Assembly: GCA_965215155.1 (NCBI GenBank)
Contig: CBDCCY010000001.1
Location: 310,001 to 374,000 of the forward strand
Length of the DNA: 64,000 nt
Direction: 5' to 3'
Source: JAGWAJ01 sp965215155
Lineage (GTDB): Bacteria > Acidobacteriota > Vicinamibacteria > Vicinamibacterales > UBA8438
Numbering within the stretch: position 1 is the first letter of the stretch; the number at the start of each line of letters is the position of its first letter. The notes under the pieces were generated by a model. The model saw only the letters and a program-made list of their open reading frames with translations. It had not been told where the DNA came from and did no database searches. The translations under genes and the position numbers were made by a program. This document shows positions 17,504 through 27,205 of the stretch, piece by piece.

Positions 17504-18537
17504 CGCTCCGGCTCCAGCGCGGCGAGGCGGGACCGCGCGTCGGCCGCGTGCTCGCCGGTGGCGTCGAGGCTGACGGCCCGGCGCAGGGCGCCGGCGGCCG
17601 CCGCCGGCCGGTCGATCTCGGCGAGCGTGACGCCGAGCCAGTAGTAGGCCGGAGCGTGGCGGTCGCTGTGACCGACCGCCGCCTCGAAATGCTGCCGAGC
17701 GTCGTCCAGGCGGCCCGCCTGGAACGCGGCGAGTCCGCTCGCGACCGCCGCCGCGGCGCCCCGCCGCCCCGCGTCGGCCGCGGCGAAGGTGAGGCGGGCG
17801 GCCTCGGCGCGGGCCGCCGCCGCGGCCTCCGGCCGGCCCGACCGCGTGTACACGTCGGCCAGCCCGTAGTACGCGGCGGCATAGCCGGGCTGGACCGCGA
17901 GAGCCTCCCGGAAGGCGCGCTCCGCCTCCGGCCAGTCGCCGAGCGCGCGATGCGCGACGGCCGCGTTGTACGGGCACGCCAGGCAGCTCGGGTAGAGGTC
18001 GGCGGCGAGCGTGAACCAGGCGACGGCTCCCGCGTGGTCGCCGCTGCGGCTGGCCGCCACGCCCGCCCCGAAGAGCTGGTCCAGGTCGCCTCCGTCGCTT
18101 CCCGCCACGGCCCACGACGCGGCGCGCCGTCCCGACTCGAGGGCGAAGCGGATGGCGACCGTACGGCCGTTCCGGACGCGGATGCGGTACACGTCGCTGC
18201 GCCGTTCGCCCCGCGTCGCGGTGGCGGCATACAGGCCGGGGGGGACCCCCCGCCGCACGAAGAGCCCGTCCGCCCCCGGCTCGATCTCGACCGCCGCGCG
18301 GCCGCCGCCGGCGGTCGGTTCGCCGCCCAGCAGCGGAAGCAGGATGATCCGCGCCTCGGACGCCGCCTTCCCCTGCTCGTCGACGACGGCGCCGCGCACG
18401 ACTCCGGAGGCCTGCGCGCAGGCTGCCTCCGGTGCGGCGGCGCCGGCCGCGGCGATCGCGATCGCCGCGACGACCAGGGCGGTCGCCGGCGTCGCGCGCA
18501 GCGACCGGCGAGCCGGGCCCGCGAAGCCTCCGACCAT
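17500..18537 (-). CDS. Exported TPR protein with N-terminal carboxypeptidase-regulatory-like domain
   Basis: The 345-aa protein has a signal peptide (ATALVVAAIAIAAAGAAAPEAACA). It is followed by a beta-sandwich domain (GVVRGAVVDEQGKAASEARI ... GVPPGLYAATA) like those at the N terminus of TonB-dependent receptors. At least four tetratricopeptide repeats come next (for example NAAVAHRALGDWPEAERAF and YYGLADVYTRSGRPEAA). TPRs mediate protein contacts; the partner is unknown. A -10 box directly before ATG suggests a leaderless message. The stop overlaps the presumed start of the YggS gene. Confidence 0.8.
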   Translation of the reverse strand: MVGGFAGPARRSLRATPATALVVAAIAIAAAGAAAPEAACAQASGVVRGAVVDEQGKAASEARIILLPLLGGEPTAGGGRAAVEIEPGADGLFVRRGVPPGLYAATATRGERRSDVYRIRVRNGRTVAIRFALESGRRAASWAVAGSDGGDLDQLFGAGVAASRSGDHAGAVAWFTLAADLYPSCLACPYNAAVAHRALGDWPEAERAFREALAVQPGYAAAYYGLADVYTRSGRPEAAAAARAEAARLTFAAADAGRRGAAAAVASGLAAFQAGRLDDARQHFEAAVGHSDRHAPAYYWLGVTLAEIDRPAAAAGALRRAVSLDATGEHAADARSRLAALEPER

Positions 18538-18544
18538 GTCGTTC

Positions 18545-18550
18545 AGTCTA
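18545..18550 (-). promoter_or_regulatory. -10 box (TAGACT) placed for a leaderless start
   Basis: On the minus strand TAGACT is followed by seven bases and then ATG 18537 of the TPR gene. It lies inside the last bases of the neighbouring helicase gene. Confidence 0.45.
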
Positions 18551-20608
18551 CCGCCCGCCGCCCCGGTCGCGCCGGCCCCGCTCGACGTCCGCGCCGTCTC
18601 CGTTGAAGAAGCGGTCGACCTCGGCCAGGTCGTGCGTGACCTGGGCGGGCGGCATCGATTCCAGGAAGCGGTAGCCGTACCCGCGGGTGTGGAGGCGCGG
18701 GTCGAGCAGCGCGAGCACGCCGCGGTCCGTGCGGTGGCGCAGCAGCCTCCCCAGGCCCTGGAGGAGGGTGAGGATGGCGAGCGGCACCTGGTAGTCGGCG
18801 AAGGGATTCCCGCCGTCCTCGGCGATGCGCTCCAGGCGCGCGGCCGTCAGGGGGTCGCCGGGCGGGGCGAACGGGATCTTGTCGATGACGACGCAGCTCA
18901 GGGCCTCGCCCGCGACGTCGACCCCCTGCCAGAAGCTCGACGTGGCGAGCAGCACTGCGTTCGGCGTCGCCCGGAACTCGCGCAGGAGAACCGTCCGGGG
19001 GGCGCTCCCCTGGACGAGGATCGGGTAGGGCAGGCCCGCCTCGAGACGGACCCGCACCTCGCGGAGAGTCGCGTAGCTCGTGAAAAGGACGAACGCGCGG
19101 CCCCGCGTGACCCGCAGCAGTCCGGCGACCTGGCGGGCGACGGCCGCCGCGAACCCCGGATGGCGCGGCAGCGGCATGTCGCGGGGGAGGTAGAGGACGG
19201 CCTGCTCGGCGTAGTCGAACTCGGACGGCACGCGCAGTTCGGCCGCCGCGCCGATCCCGAGCCGTCCCCGCACGTAGGAGAACGACGCGTCGACGGTGAG
19301 GGTGGCCGACGTGAGGATGGCGGCCCGCATCCGGTCCAGCAGCAGCTCCCGCACGATGCCCGAGACGTCGATCGGGGCCGCCCGCAGGAAAACCGCCCGC
19401 GAGCGCCGTTCGAGGAAGTAGACGTACGCCGTGTCGGCGGCGGCGAGCAGAAAGGCAAGCTGCGTCCGAAGCTCGCCGGCCCGCCGGGCGAGTGAGGCGA
19501 GATCCGCGTTGGGCGATCCCTTCGCGAGGCCGGCCAGCGCTCCGCCCAGCTCTTCGAGGCAGCGCCCCAGACGGCGCCCCATCTCCGCGGCCGGGGCGAG
19601 CGTGTCGCTCGTCATCCGCGTCCGCTCGCCGGAGGCCGCCGCGGCCGGGGCCAGCGCTCCGAAGAGCAGGCGGGCGCCGTCGCGCGCCCGATCGAGGAGG
19701 GCGAAGATCTCCCGCTCGGCCCCTTCCTCCATCTCGACGGTGGCCGTCTCCCCGGTGACGAGCCGGTGGACGTCGCGGTCGAGCTCGTCGAAGCGCCGGG
19801 GGCTGACCGAGATGCCGAAGTACTGCGTGGCGACGTCCTCGAGTTGGTGCGCCTCGTCGATGACGGCCACGTCGCACGCGGGGATGACCTCGCCGTACGC
19901 CCCCTGCCGCACCGCGGCGTCGGCGCAGAGCAGATGGTGATTGACGATGACGATGTCCGACTCCGCGGCCCGCTGCCGCATGGTCGTGACGAAGCACTCC
20001 CGGTACGCCGGGCAGTCGGTTCCGATGCAGTTTTCCGACGTGGCCGCGATGTCGTTCCAGAGGGGCAGGTCGTCGGGAAGGTCCTCCACCTCGGCGCGGT
20101 CGCCGGTCTCCGTCTGCTCCGCCCACTCCGCGAGCGGTTCGAGCCAGCGGCGGTCCGGAGACGGAAGCAGAGACTCCTGCGCCTCGGTGCGGGCCGCCTC
20201 GAAGCGGTGCCGGCAGAGGTAGTTGCCGCGCCCCTTCATGTACGTGGCGCGCACCCTGACGCCGAGCGCGTCACCGAGGGCCGGGAGGTCCTTGTAGAAG
20301 ATCTGGTCCTGGAGGTTGCGGGTGCCGGTCGAGACGAGGACGCGCTGGCCGCTCAGGATCGCCGGGACGAGATAGGCGAGCGTCTTTCCCGTCCCCGTCC
20401 CCGCCTCGGCGAGCAACAGGCCGCCGCTCTCGAGGACCCGCGCGGCGGCGGCGGCCATCCGGCGCTGGCCGGGGCGCGGCTCGAAGGCGGACATCGCGCG
20501 CGCGAGCACCCCGCCGTCGGCGAGCGCCTCGCCGACCTGCCGCTCCAGCCCGTCTAGCGGCGGCTCGGGCCGCGGCTCGGCGTCGGGTAGAGCGGGAACT
20601 TCCGGCAC
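18548..20608 (-). CDS. DinG/XPD-like ATP-dependent DNA helicase with an iron-sulfur cluster
   Basis: The 686-aa protein is a superfamily 2 helicase. Walker A is EAGTGTGKT near residue 70, and the DEAH box is VAVIDEAHQLED. Four cysteines between them (YLCRHRF, then NCIGTDCPAYRECF) fit the 4Fe-4S cluster of DinG and XPD. C-terminal motifs are LLATSSFWQGVDVAGE, VVIDKIPFAPPGDP and LQGLGRLLRH (motif VI, with Q-x3-GR-x2-R spacing). Such enzymes unwind 5'-to-3' at R-loops and other damage. The start is GTG 20608, inside the last codons of glyA, so translation is coupled. Confidence 0.9.
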   Translation of the reverse strand: MPEVPALPDAEPRPEPPLDGLERQVGEALADGGVLARAMSAFEPRPGQRRMAAAAARVLESGGLLLAEAGTGTGKTLAYLVPAILSGQRVLVSTGTRNLQDQIFYKDLPALGDALGVRVRATYMKGRGNYLCRHRFEAARTEAQESLLPSPDRRWLEPLAEWAEQTETGDRAEVEDLPDDLPLWNDIAATSENCIGTDCPAYRECFVTTMRQRAAESDIVIVNHHLLCADAAVRQGAYGEVIPACDVAVIDEAHQLEDVATQYFGISVSPRRFDELDRDVHRLVTGETATVEMEEGAEREIFALLDRARDGARLLFGALAPAAAASGERTRMTSDTLAPAAEMGRRLGRCLEELGGALAGLAKGSPNADLASLARRAGELRTQLAFLLAAADTAYVYFLERRSRAVFLRAAPIDVSGIVRELLLDRMRAAILTSATLTVDASFSYVRGRLGIGAAAELRVPSEFDYAEQAVLYLPRDMPLPRHPGFAAAVARQVAGLLRVTRGRAFVLFTSYATLREVRVRLEAGLPYPILVQGSAPRTVLLREFRATPNAVLLATSSFWQGVDVAGEALSCVVIDKIPFAPPGDPLTAARLERIAEDGGNPFADYQVPLAILTLLQGLGRLLRHRTDRGVLALLDPRLHTRGYGYRFLESMPPAQVTHDLAEVDRFFNGDGADVERGRRDRGGGR

Positions 20609-21870
20609 AGGCTCTCGACCTCGGCCCGCACCATGCGCGCGGCGCGGTCGTCATCGGGCGCGCTCAGCACGCGGCCGATGAGCTCGGCGACCGCGTCCAT
20701 CTCGGCCTCGGCCATGCCGCGCGTCGTCAGCGCGGGGGTGCCGAGCCGGATGCCGCTCGCGACCATCGGCGGCTGCTCGTCGAACGGGATCGCGTTCTTG
20801 TTGACGGTGATGCCGGCGCGGCCGAGGGCCTCCTCGGATGCCCGTCCCGTCAGGCCGCGGGAGAAGACGTCGACCAGCAGCAGGTGGTTGTCGGTGCCGC
20901 CGCTCACGATGCGGAACCCCTGCGCGGCGAGCGCTCCGGCCAGGCGGGAGGCGTTGCCGACCACCTGCCGCTGGTAGTCGGCGAAGGCCGGCTGCGCCGC
21001 CTCCCGGAGGCAGACCGCCTTCGCGGCGACGACGTGCATCAGCGGTCCGCCCTGCACGCCGGGGAACAGCGACCGGTCGACCGCCTTGCGATGCGCCTCC
21101 CGGCACAGGATCAAGCCGCCGCGCGGGCCGCGCAGCGTCTTGTGGGTGGTCGTCGTGACGACGTCGGAATGCGGCACCGGGCTGGGATGGAGGCCGGCGG
21201 CGATCAGGCCGGCGATGTGGGCCATGTCGGTGACCATTGCGGCGCCGACCTCCGCCGCCACGGCGCCGATGCGGGCGAAGTCGATGACGCGCGGGTAGGC
21301 GCTGGCCCCGGCCATGACGAGTCCCGGCCGATGCTCGCGCGCGAGCCGCTCGAGCTCCTCGTAGTCGATCCGCTCGTCGTCCCGGCGGACGCCGTAGGGG
21401 ACAATCTCGTAGAGCTGGCCGGAGAAGTTCAGCGGGTGGCCGTGCGTCAGGTGCCCGCCGTGCGCCAGGTTCATGCCGAGGACGGTGTCGCCCGGCTCGA
21501 GCAGCGCGAAGTACGCCGCCATGTTGGCCTGGGCGCCGGAGTGCGGCTGCACGTTGGCGTGCTCGGCCCCGAACAGGGTCTTGGCGCGCTCGCGGGCCAG
21601 GGTCTCCGCGACGTCGACGTGCTCGCAACCGCCGTAGTAGCGGCGTCCCGGGTAGCCCTCGGCGTACTTGTTGGTCAGGGGCGAACCCATCGCTTCGAGC
21701 ACCGCGGCGCTCGCGAAGTTCTCGGAGGCGATCAGCTCGAGCCCGTCGTTCTGCCGGTCGATCTCGTCCCGAATGGCGGCCGCGACCTCGGGATCGCACG
21801 CGGCGAGGGGCCGGTTGTGGCCGGCGGCGGCGTCCGGGCGGGCCGCGGGGTGGGGTGTGGCTGTGGTCAC
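20554..21870 (-). CDS. glyA: Serine hydroxymethyltransferase
   Basis: GlyA converts serine and tetrahydrofolate to glycine and methylene-tetrahydrofolate with PLP. The 438-aa sequence has GLELIASENFAS, NKYAEGYPGRRYYGG, NVQPHSGAQANMAAY, and VTTTTHKTLRGPRGG with the PLP lysine. It starts at GTG 21870. It follows rpiB by 38 bases, a common bacterial order, and overlaps the helicase gene at its 3' end. The C-terminal RGPSRR tail is basic and slightly longer than usual. This is a housekeeping gene with no odd features. Confidence 0.97.
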   Translation of the reverse strand: MTTATPHPAARPDAAAGHNRPLAACDPEVAAAIRDEIDRQNDGLELIASENFASAAVLEAMGSPLTNKYAEGYPGRRYYGGCEHVDVAETLARERAKTLFGAEHANVQPHSGAQANMAAYFALLEPGDTVLGMNLAHGGHLTHGHPLNFSGQLYEIVPYGVRRDDERIDYEELERLAREHRPGLVMAGASAYPRVIDFARIGAVAAEVGAAMVTDMAHIAGLIAAGLHPSPVPHSDVVTTTTHKTLRGPRGGLILCREAHRKAVDRSLFPGVQGGPLMHVVAAKAVCLREAAQPAFADYQRQVVGNASRLAGALAAQGFRIVSGGTDNHLLLVDVFSRGLTGRASEEALGRAGITVNKNAIPFDEQPPMVASGIRLGTPALTTRGMAEAEMDAVAELIGRVLSAPDDDRAARMVRAEVESLCRKFPLYPTPSRGPSRR

Positions 21871-21908
21871 GGGGCGCGTTCCTCAAGCCCGCGGTGCGTG
21901 CGGCGGCG

Positions 21909-22388
21909 TCAGGCCGGAGTCTGGACGCCGGACGACTCCCGCCGTTCGGCCTGCCGCTCCATCGCGATGATCTTGTCCACGCGGCGCCGGTGCCGCCCCC
22001 CGGCGAAAGGCGCGTCCAGGAAGGCCGCCACCACCGCGCCGGCGTCATCCGGCGCCAGCGTCCCGCCCGCGAGGGCCAGGATGTTGGCGTCGTTGTGCTC
22101 GCGGCAAAGCCGCGCGCCCTCGACCGTGTGCACCAGCGCCGCGCGCGCGCCGGGAACCTTGTTGGCGGCAATCGACATCCCGACGCCGCTGCCGCAGATC
22201 AGGACCCCGCGGTCGAAGGCTCCCGCCGCCACCCCCTCGGCCGCCTGCCGGGCCACGTCCGGGTAATCGGCCGGGTCCTGCGAGTGGACGCCGACATCGG
22301 TGCAGCGGTGCCCTGCCCCGGCGAGCGCGATCAGGATCCGCCGCTTCAACTCGACCCCGCGGTGGTCGGCGCCGACCGCGATGCGCAT
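21909..22388 (-). CDS. rpiB: Ribose-5-phosphate isomerase B
   Basis: RpiB interconverts ribose-5-phosphate and ribulose-5-phosphate. The 159-aa sequence starts MRIAVGADHRGVELK, the classic N terminus. It contains VGVHSQDPADYPDVA, GVLICGSGVGMSIAANK (catalytic Cys and phosphate loop) and CREHNDANILALAGGTL. A GTG five codons upstream is in frame but lies within the -10 box, so ATG 22388 is the start. It is the first gene of the rpiB-glyA-helicase operon. Confidence 0.96.
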   Translation of the reverse strand: MRIAVGADHRGVELKRRILIALAGAGHRCTDVGVHSQDPADYPDVARQAAEGVAAGAFDRGVLICGSGVGMSIAANKVPGARAALVHTVEGARLCREHNDANILALAGGTLAPDDAGAVVAAFLDAPFAGGRHRRRVDKIIAMERQAERRESSGVQTPA

Positions 22389-22394
22389 GCGGCG

Positions 22395-22400
22395 ATTGTA
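22395..22400 (-). promoter_or_regulatory. -10 box (TACAAT) for the rpiB operon, leaderless
   Basis: Minus-strand TACAAT is followed by six bases (cgccgc) and then ATG of rpiB. This is the cleanest example of the window's leaderless pattern, because the RpiB start is fixed by homology. Confidence 0.6.
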
Positions 22401-22606
22401 CACTCCTCTTGTCTGCTCCCGCCCGCTCCAGCCACCGAGGGGAGGCGCCGGCGGGCGCTCCCGGCCTGCGCGGCTCAGCGCCGCTGCCGGAGGAGCCGGT
22501 CGGCCTCGCAGGTGGTCAGGGTAAGGCCTTCCGGCTTGATGAAGGCCGGCACACGGCCGGCGGTCGGTTCCCGGAGACCGACGCGCTGACGAAGACGGGT
22601 TGCTTC

Positions 22607-24040
22607 ATGAGCGGGTCCAAGGGCCCTTCCACTCCCGCACGTCGCGGGGAGGCCGCCGGTGCGCCGCGGCTCCGGCGCCGCCCCGCCCCCCGCCGGCCGG
22701 ACCCCGCGGCTCCCGCGCCGTCTACGCGCGGCTCCGCGGCTCCGGCCGAGTCGTTCCCCAAGCGCACCCGGAGCGGGCCCGCGGTCCCCGAGACGGCCCA
22801 GGTTCCCCGGAAGACCCCGGCCCGCGAGCCGCCGGCGCCCGCATCCGCCCCGGTGCGGCAACCGGCATCCGCCCCCGTGGGGGAACCGACGGCGGCGTTG
22901 ACGGCGCGCGGCGAGCGGCGCCTCCGGACCGGGCACCCGTGGATCTACCGTGCCGACGTCCGGCGGGCCGAGGCCGAGGCCGGGGACATCGTGCGCGTCG
23001 TCGGGTCTCGGGGCCGCCCGTTGGGCTACGCGACGTACAGCGACCGGTCGGCGATCACGCTCCGCCTGCTGACGCACGAGGACGTCCGTCCCGACGCGGG
23101 GTTCTGGCGCGCGCGCATCGAGGCGGCGGTCGCCTATCGGGAGTCCCTGGACATCGACGCGACGGCGTATCGGCTGGTCCACGGCGAGGGAGACAGGCTG
23201 CCCGGACTTATCGTCGACCGCTACGGCGAGGCGCTCGTCGTCCAGACGCTGACGCAGGCGACCGACCGCCTCCTCTCTGTCCTCTGCAACCTGCTCGTCG
23301 ATGCCGTGGCGCCGGCGGGCATCCTGGCGCGCAACGATCCGCGGGTGCGGGGCCTCGAGGGGCTGGGCCAGGCGGTCGAGCTGCGGTATGGCCGCGTGCC
23401 CGAGGAGGTGGAGGTGCGCGAGGGGGCGGTGCGCCTGTTCGCGGACCCATGGAAGGGACAGAAGACCGGCCTCTTCCTCGATCAGCGGGAGAACCGCCTG
23501 GCGGCGGCCCGCTACGCCCGCGGCCGCGTGCTCGACGGCTTCAGCTACACCGGGGCCTTCGCCCTGCAGGCGGCTCCGGCCAGCGATGCCGTGCTGGCCG
23601 TCGACGTCGCGGAGAGCGCCGTGGCCGCCGTCGCCCGGCACGCCGCGCACAACGACGCCCCGCATGTCGAGGCCCGCGCCGGGAACGTCTTCGACGTTCT
23701 GCGCGACCACGACCGCGCCGGCGAGCGGTTCGACACCGTCGTGCTCGACCCGCCCGCGTTCGCCAAGAACCGCAAGGCGGCGGAGCGGGCCGTGGCGGGC
23801 TACAAGGAGATCAACCTGCGGGCCCTGCGCATCCTCGAGCCCGGCGGCACGCTCGTGACGTCGAGCTGCTCGTACCACGTGGACGAGCCTGCCTTCGCCC
23901 GCATCCTCGCCGACGCGGCCGCCGATGCGCGGGCGGAGGTGCGCGTCGTGGAGAGGCGCCAGCAGGCCCGCGATCACCCGATGCTGGCGACCGTGCCCGA
24001 GACTTCGTACCTCAAGAGCGTCGTGCTGCAGAAGCTGTGA
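22607..24040 (+). CDS. RlmI-like 23S rRNA (cytosine-C5) methyltransferase
   Basis: The protein carries an N-terminal PUA-like RNA-binding domain (RRLRTGHPWIYRADVRRAEA), an EEHE-like linker, and a Rossmann methyltransferase (VLDGFSYTGAFALQAA as SAM motif; TVVLDPPAFAKNRK as motif IV; TSSCSYHV with the catalytic cysteine). RlmI methylates C1962 of 23S rRNA. The frame from ATG 22607 gives 477 aa, with about 90 Pro/Ala/Arg-rich residues before the PUA domain. GTG 22877 would give 387 aa, close to the usual 390-400, and is quite possibly the real start. The 218 bases separating it from rpiB hold divergent promoters but no gene. Confidence 0.87.
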   Translation: MSGSKGPSTPARRGEAAGAPRLRRRPAPRRPDPAAPAPSTRGSAAPAESFPKRTRSGPAVPETAQVPRKTPAREPPAPASAPVRQPASAPVGEPTAALTARGERRLRTGHPWIYRADVRRAEAEAGDIVRVVGSRGRPLGYATYSDRSAITLRLLTHEDVRPDAGFWRARIEAAVAYRESLDIDATAYRLVHGEGDRLPGLIVDRYGEALVVQTLTQATDRLLSVLCNLLVDAVAPAGILARNDPRVRGLEGLGQAVELRYGRVPEEVEVREGAVRLFADPWKGQKTGLFLDQRENRLAAARYARGRVLDGFSYTGAFALQAAPASDAVLAVDVAESAVAAVARHAAHNDAPHVEARAGNVFDVLRDHDRAGERFDTVVLDPPAFAKNRKAAERAVAGYKEINLRALRILEPGGTLVTSSCSYHVDEPAFARILADAAADARAEVRVVERRQQARDHPMLATVPETSYLKSVVLQKL

Positions 24041-24214
24041 CGCGGGTCCGGAGCCGGTCGCCGCGCAGATGTCCCGCGCGGCGAAGCGGCCCCGATCCAC
24101 GTGCTATATTCGCCCCCAGGAGTCTGCGGCGCGGAACGTGCGATGCAGGAGCCTCGCGCCCGCGCGGACCCCAACGTGCCCGTCAGGGGCGCGCCACCTC
24201 TCGCAGGAGGACTC

Positions 24215-25912
<1,698 letters not shown>

Positions 25913-25980
25913 GGAGTCTGCGCCGTAGCCCAAGCGGAGAAGCCGCGACCGCGCCTTGACGCGGTGCCCGCCGGGGTGCC

Positions 25981-26075
25981 GGCGCCTCCGGCTGCAAGGC
26001 GCCGACAGGGGGAGGTCCCCTGAGACGCCCCGGCGGAGCGTCTGGTGGGGCCGCCCCGTCAGCGGGAGCGGCCCC
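25981..26075 (+). terminator. Cluster of three GC-rich hairpins after thiC
   Basis: Three inverted repeats follow thiC: ggcgcc arms at 25981-25986 and 25998-26003, agacgc/gcgtct arms at 26023-26028 and 26038-26043, and ggggccgc/gcggcccc arms at 26047-26054 and 26068-26075. They lie in the 247-base space between two converging genes. No U-run follows, so this may be a bidirectional rho-independent-like barrier or simply a structured 3' end. Confidence 0.45.
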
Positions 26076-26159
26076 GGAGGCATCCATTCTGCGCCGAGCG
26101 TGAGTCGCCAGGCGGATGCCGGACTCAACACGGAGGCGGGGAGCCCTCGACGAGACGAT

Positions 26160-26897
26160 TCACGGGCCGGGGTGCGCGAGTTCGTCGATCCACACGCGAA
26201 CCTGAAGGTCGTCCCCGGTGACGCGAACGATGTCGCCGCGCAGGTCGGCGAGCCGCTCGACCGCGGCGCCCACGTTGAGGGTCTCGCCGTTCCCCGACAA
26301 GAGAGCGTCGACGACAACTACCGGCAGCCGGATGTCGACGGTCTCGACGCCGTCCTCGTCGGACTCTTCCATCTGTACCCGGATCTCATCGCCGGTGCGG
26401 GCGATGCGGACGGTCGCATCCCCGGCGTCGACGGTCAGGAACTCCGTGTCGCCGGCGGCCGCGATGGCGCGCCAGAAATCACGCAGGGCGCTGATGTTGA
26501 CCGGCACGTCGCGCCCCGCCACGGCGAGTTGCCCGTCAGACAGGACGCGGTGTGGAACCAGGTTGACCAGCGCCTCGACCGCCGACAGCGGGAGGTTGAG
26601 GTTGAGGTCCAGCTCCGCCCCCTCGCGGTCGCGGTGGTCACTGTCGTCGTCGCCGTCCCTGCGATGGCCATCGTCATCGCCATGGTCGTCGTCGCCGTCA
26701 GCACGATGGCCCTCACCGTCGCCACGTCCGTGGTCGTCGTCGCCGTCGTCGTGGCGGCCGTCGCCGTCGTCATGACCGCTACTGGAGATCTGCACGTGCA
26801 GCCACGGCTGGGGCGCGGTGTCCTGCGCGGTCGCCGTCCCGGGGAGAACGAACAGACCAGCCACGACCAGTAGAGACCAGAACGCACGAGTTGGCAT
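26160..26897 (-). CDS. Secreted protein with an Asp/His-rich low-complexity region
   Basis: No family is recognised. The 245-aa product has a signal peptide (LLVVAGLFVLPGTATA, cut near AQD). Residues 41-92 are almost only Asp, His, Gly, Arg and Glu in degenerate HDDGDGR/DGDDDHG repeats. Then comes a folded-looking C-terminal domain made of two similar halves (ELDLNLNLPLSAVEALVNLV and ETVDIRLPVVVVDALLSGNG), each an acidic strand followed by a helix. The Asp/His tract could bind divalent metals such as zinc or calcium. A good ribosome binding site (gaggagtg) precedes ATG 26897. The stop faces the thiC hairpins. Confidence 0.75.
   Translation of the reverse strand: MPTRAFWSLLVVAGLFVLPGTATAQDTAPQPWLHVQISSSGHDDGDGRHDDGDDDHGRGDGEGHRADGDDDHGDDDGHRRDGDDDSDHRDREGAELDLNLNLPLSAVEALVNLVPHRVLSDGQLAVAGRDVPVNISALRDFWRAIAAAGDTEFLTVDAGDATVRIARTGDEIRVQMEESDEDGVETVDIRLPVVVVDALLSGNGETLNVGAAVERLADLRGDIVRVTGDDLQVRVWIDELAHPGP
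26622..26777 (-). repeat. Degenerate GAC/CAC-rich tandem repeat coding an Asp/His tract
   Basis: About 156 bases of imperfect short repeats (on the plus strand gtcgtcgtcgcc, cgatggcc and similar units) encode residues 41-92 of the secreted protein. Repeat length variation by slippage would keep the frame, since the units are multiples of three. Confidence 0.6.
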
Positions 26898-27130
26898 GGG
26901 CTTCACTCCTCGGCCAGCACGATCGACGGACGGCATGATGCACGTGGTCGGTGCTGCCTCTCGACCATTCTCTGACGGACGACCCGATCCCCGTGTTCCC
27001 TGCGTTACCGGACCGTGACGGCCGCCCGATGCCCGAAGTCGCCGGGATCCGTGTCCGCGGGCTGCCGCTTCCCGGGCGGGGATCTGGTGGCCTCCTCTAC
27101 TCCGACATGCCTCCGTTCCGCGATTCGCCC

Positions 27131-27157
27131 TTGACTTCGGCCCGGCGCGGGTGTAGC
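27131..27157 (+). promoter_or_regulatory. Possible sigma70-like promoter for the tandem secreted paralogs
   Basis: TTGACT at 27131-27136 and TGTAGC at 27152-27157, 15 bases apart, lie about 50 bases before ATG 27206. Spacing and -10 match are only fair. The rest of the 308-base divergent intergenic region 26898-27205 holds no recognisable gene. Confidence 0.25.
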
Positions 27158-27205
27158 AAGGCTCATGCACGAGAACCGTTCGGATTGCCCGCAAGTGAGG
27201 GTGCC

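Noticed and set aside
24041..24214. TPP riboswitch expected before thiC
   Set aside because: The conserved thi-box sequence elements are missing.
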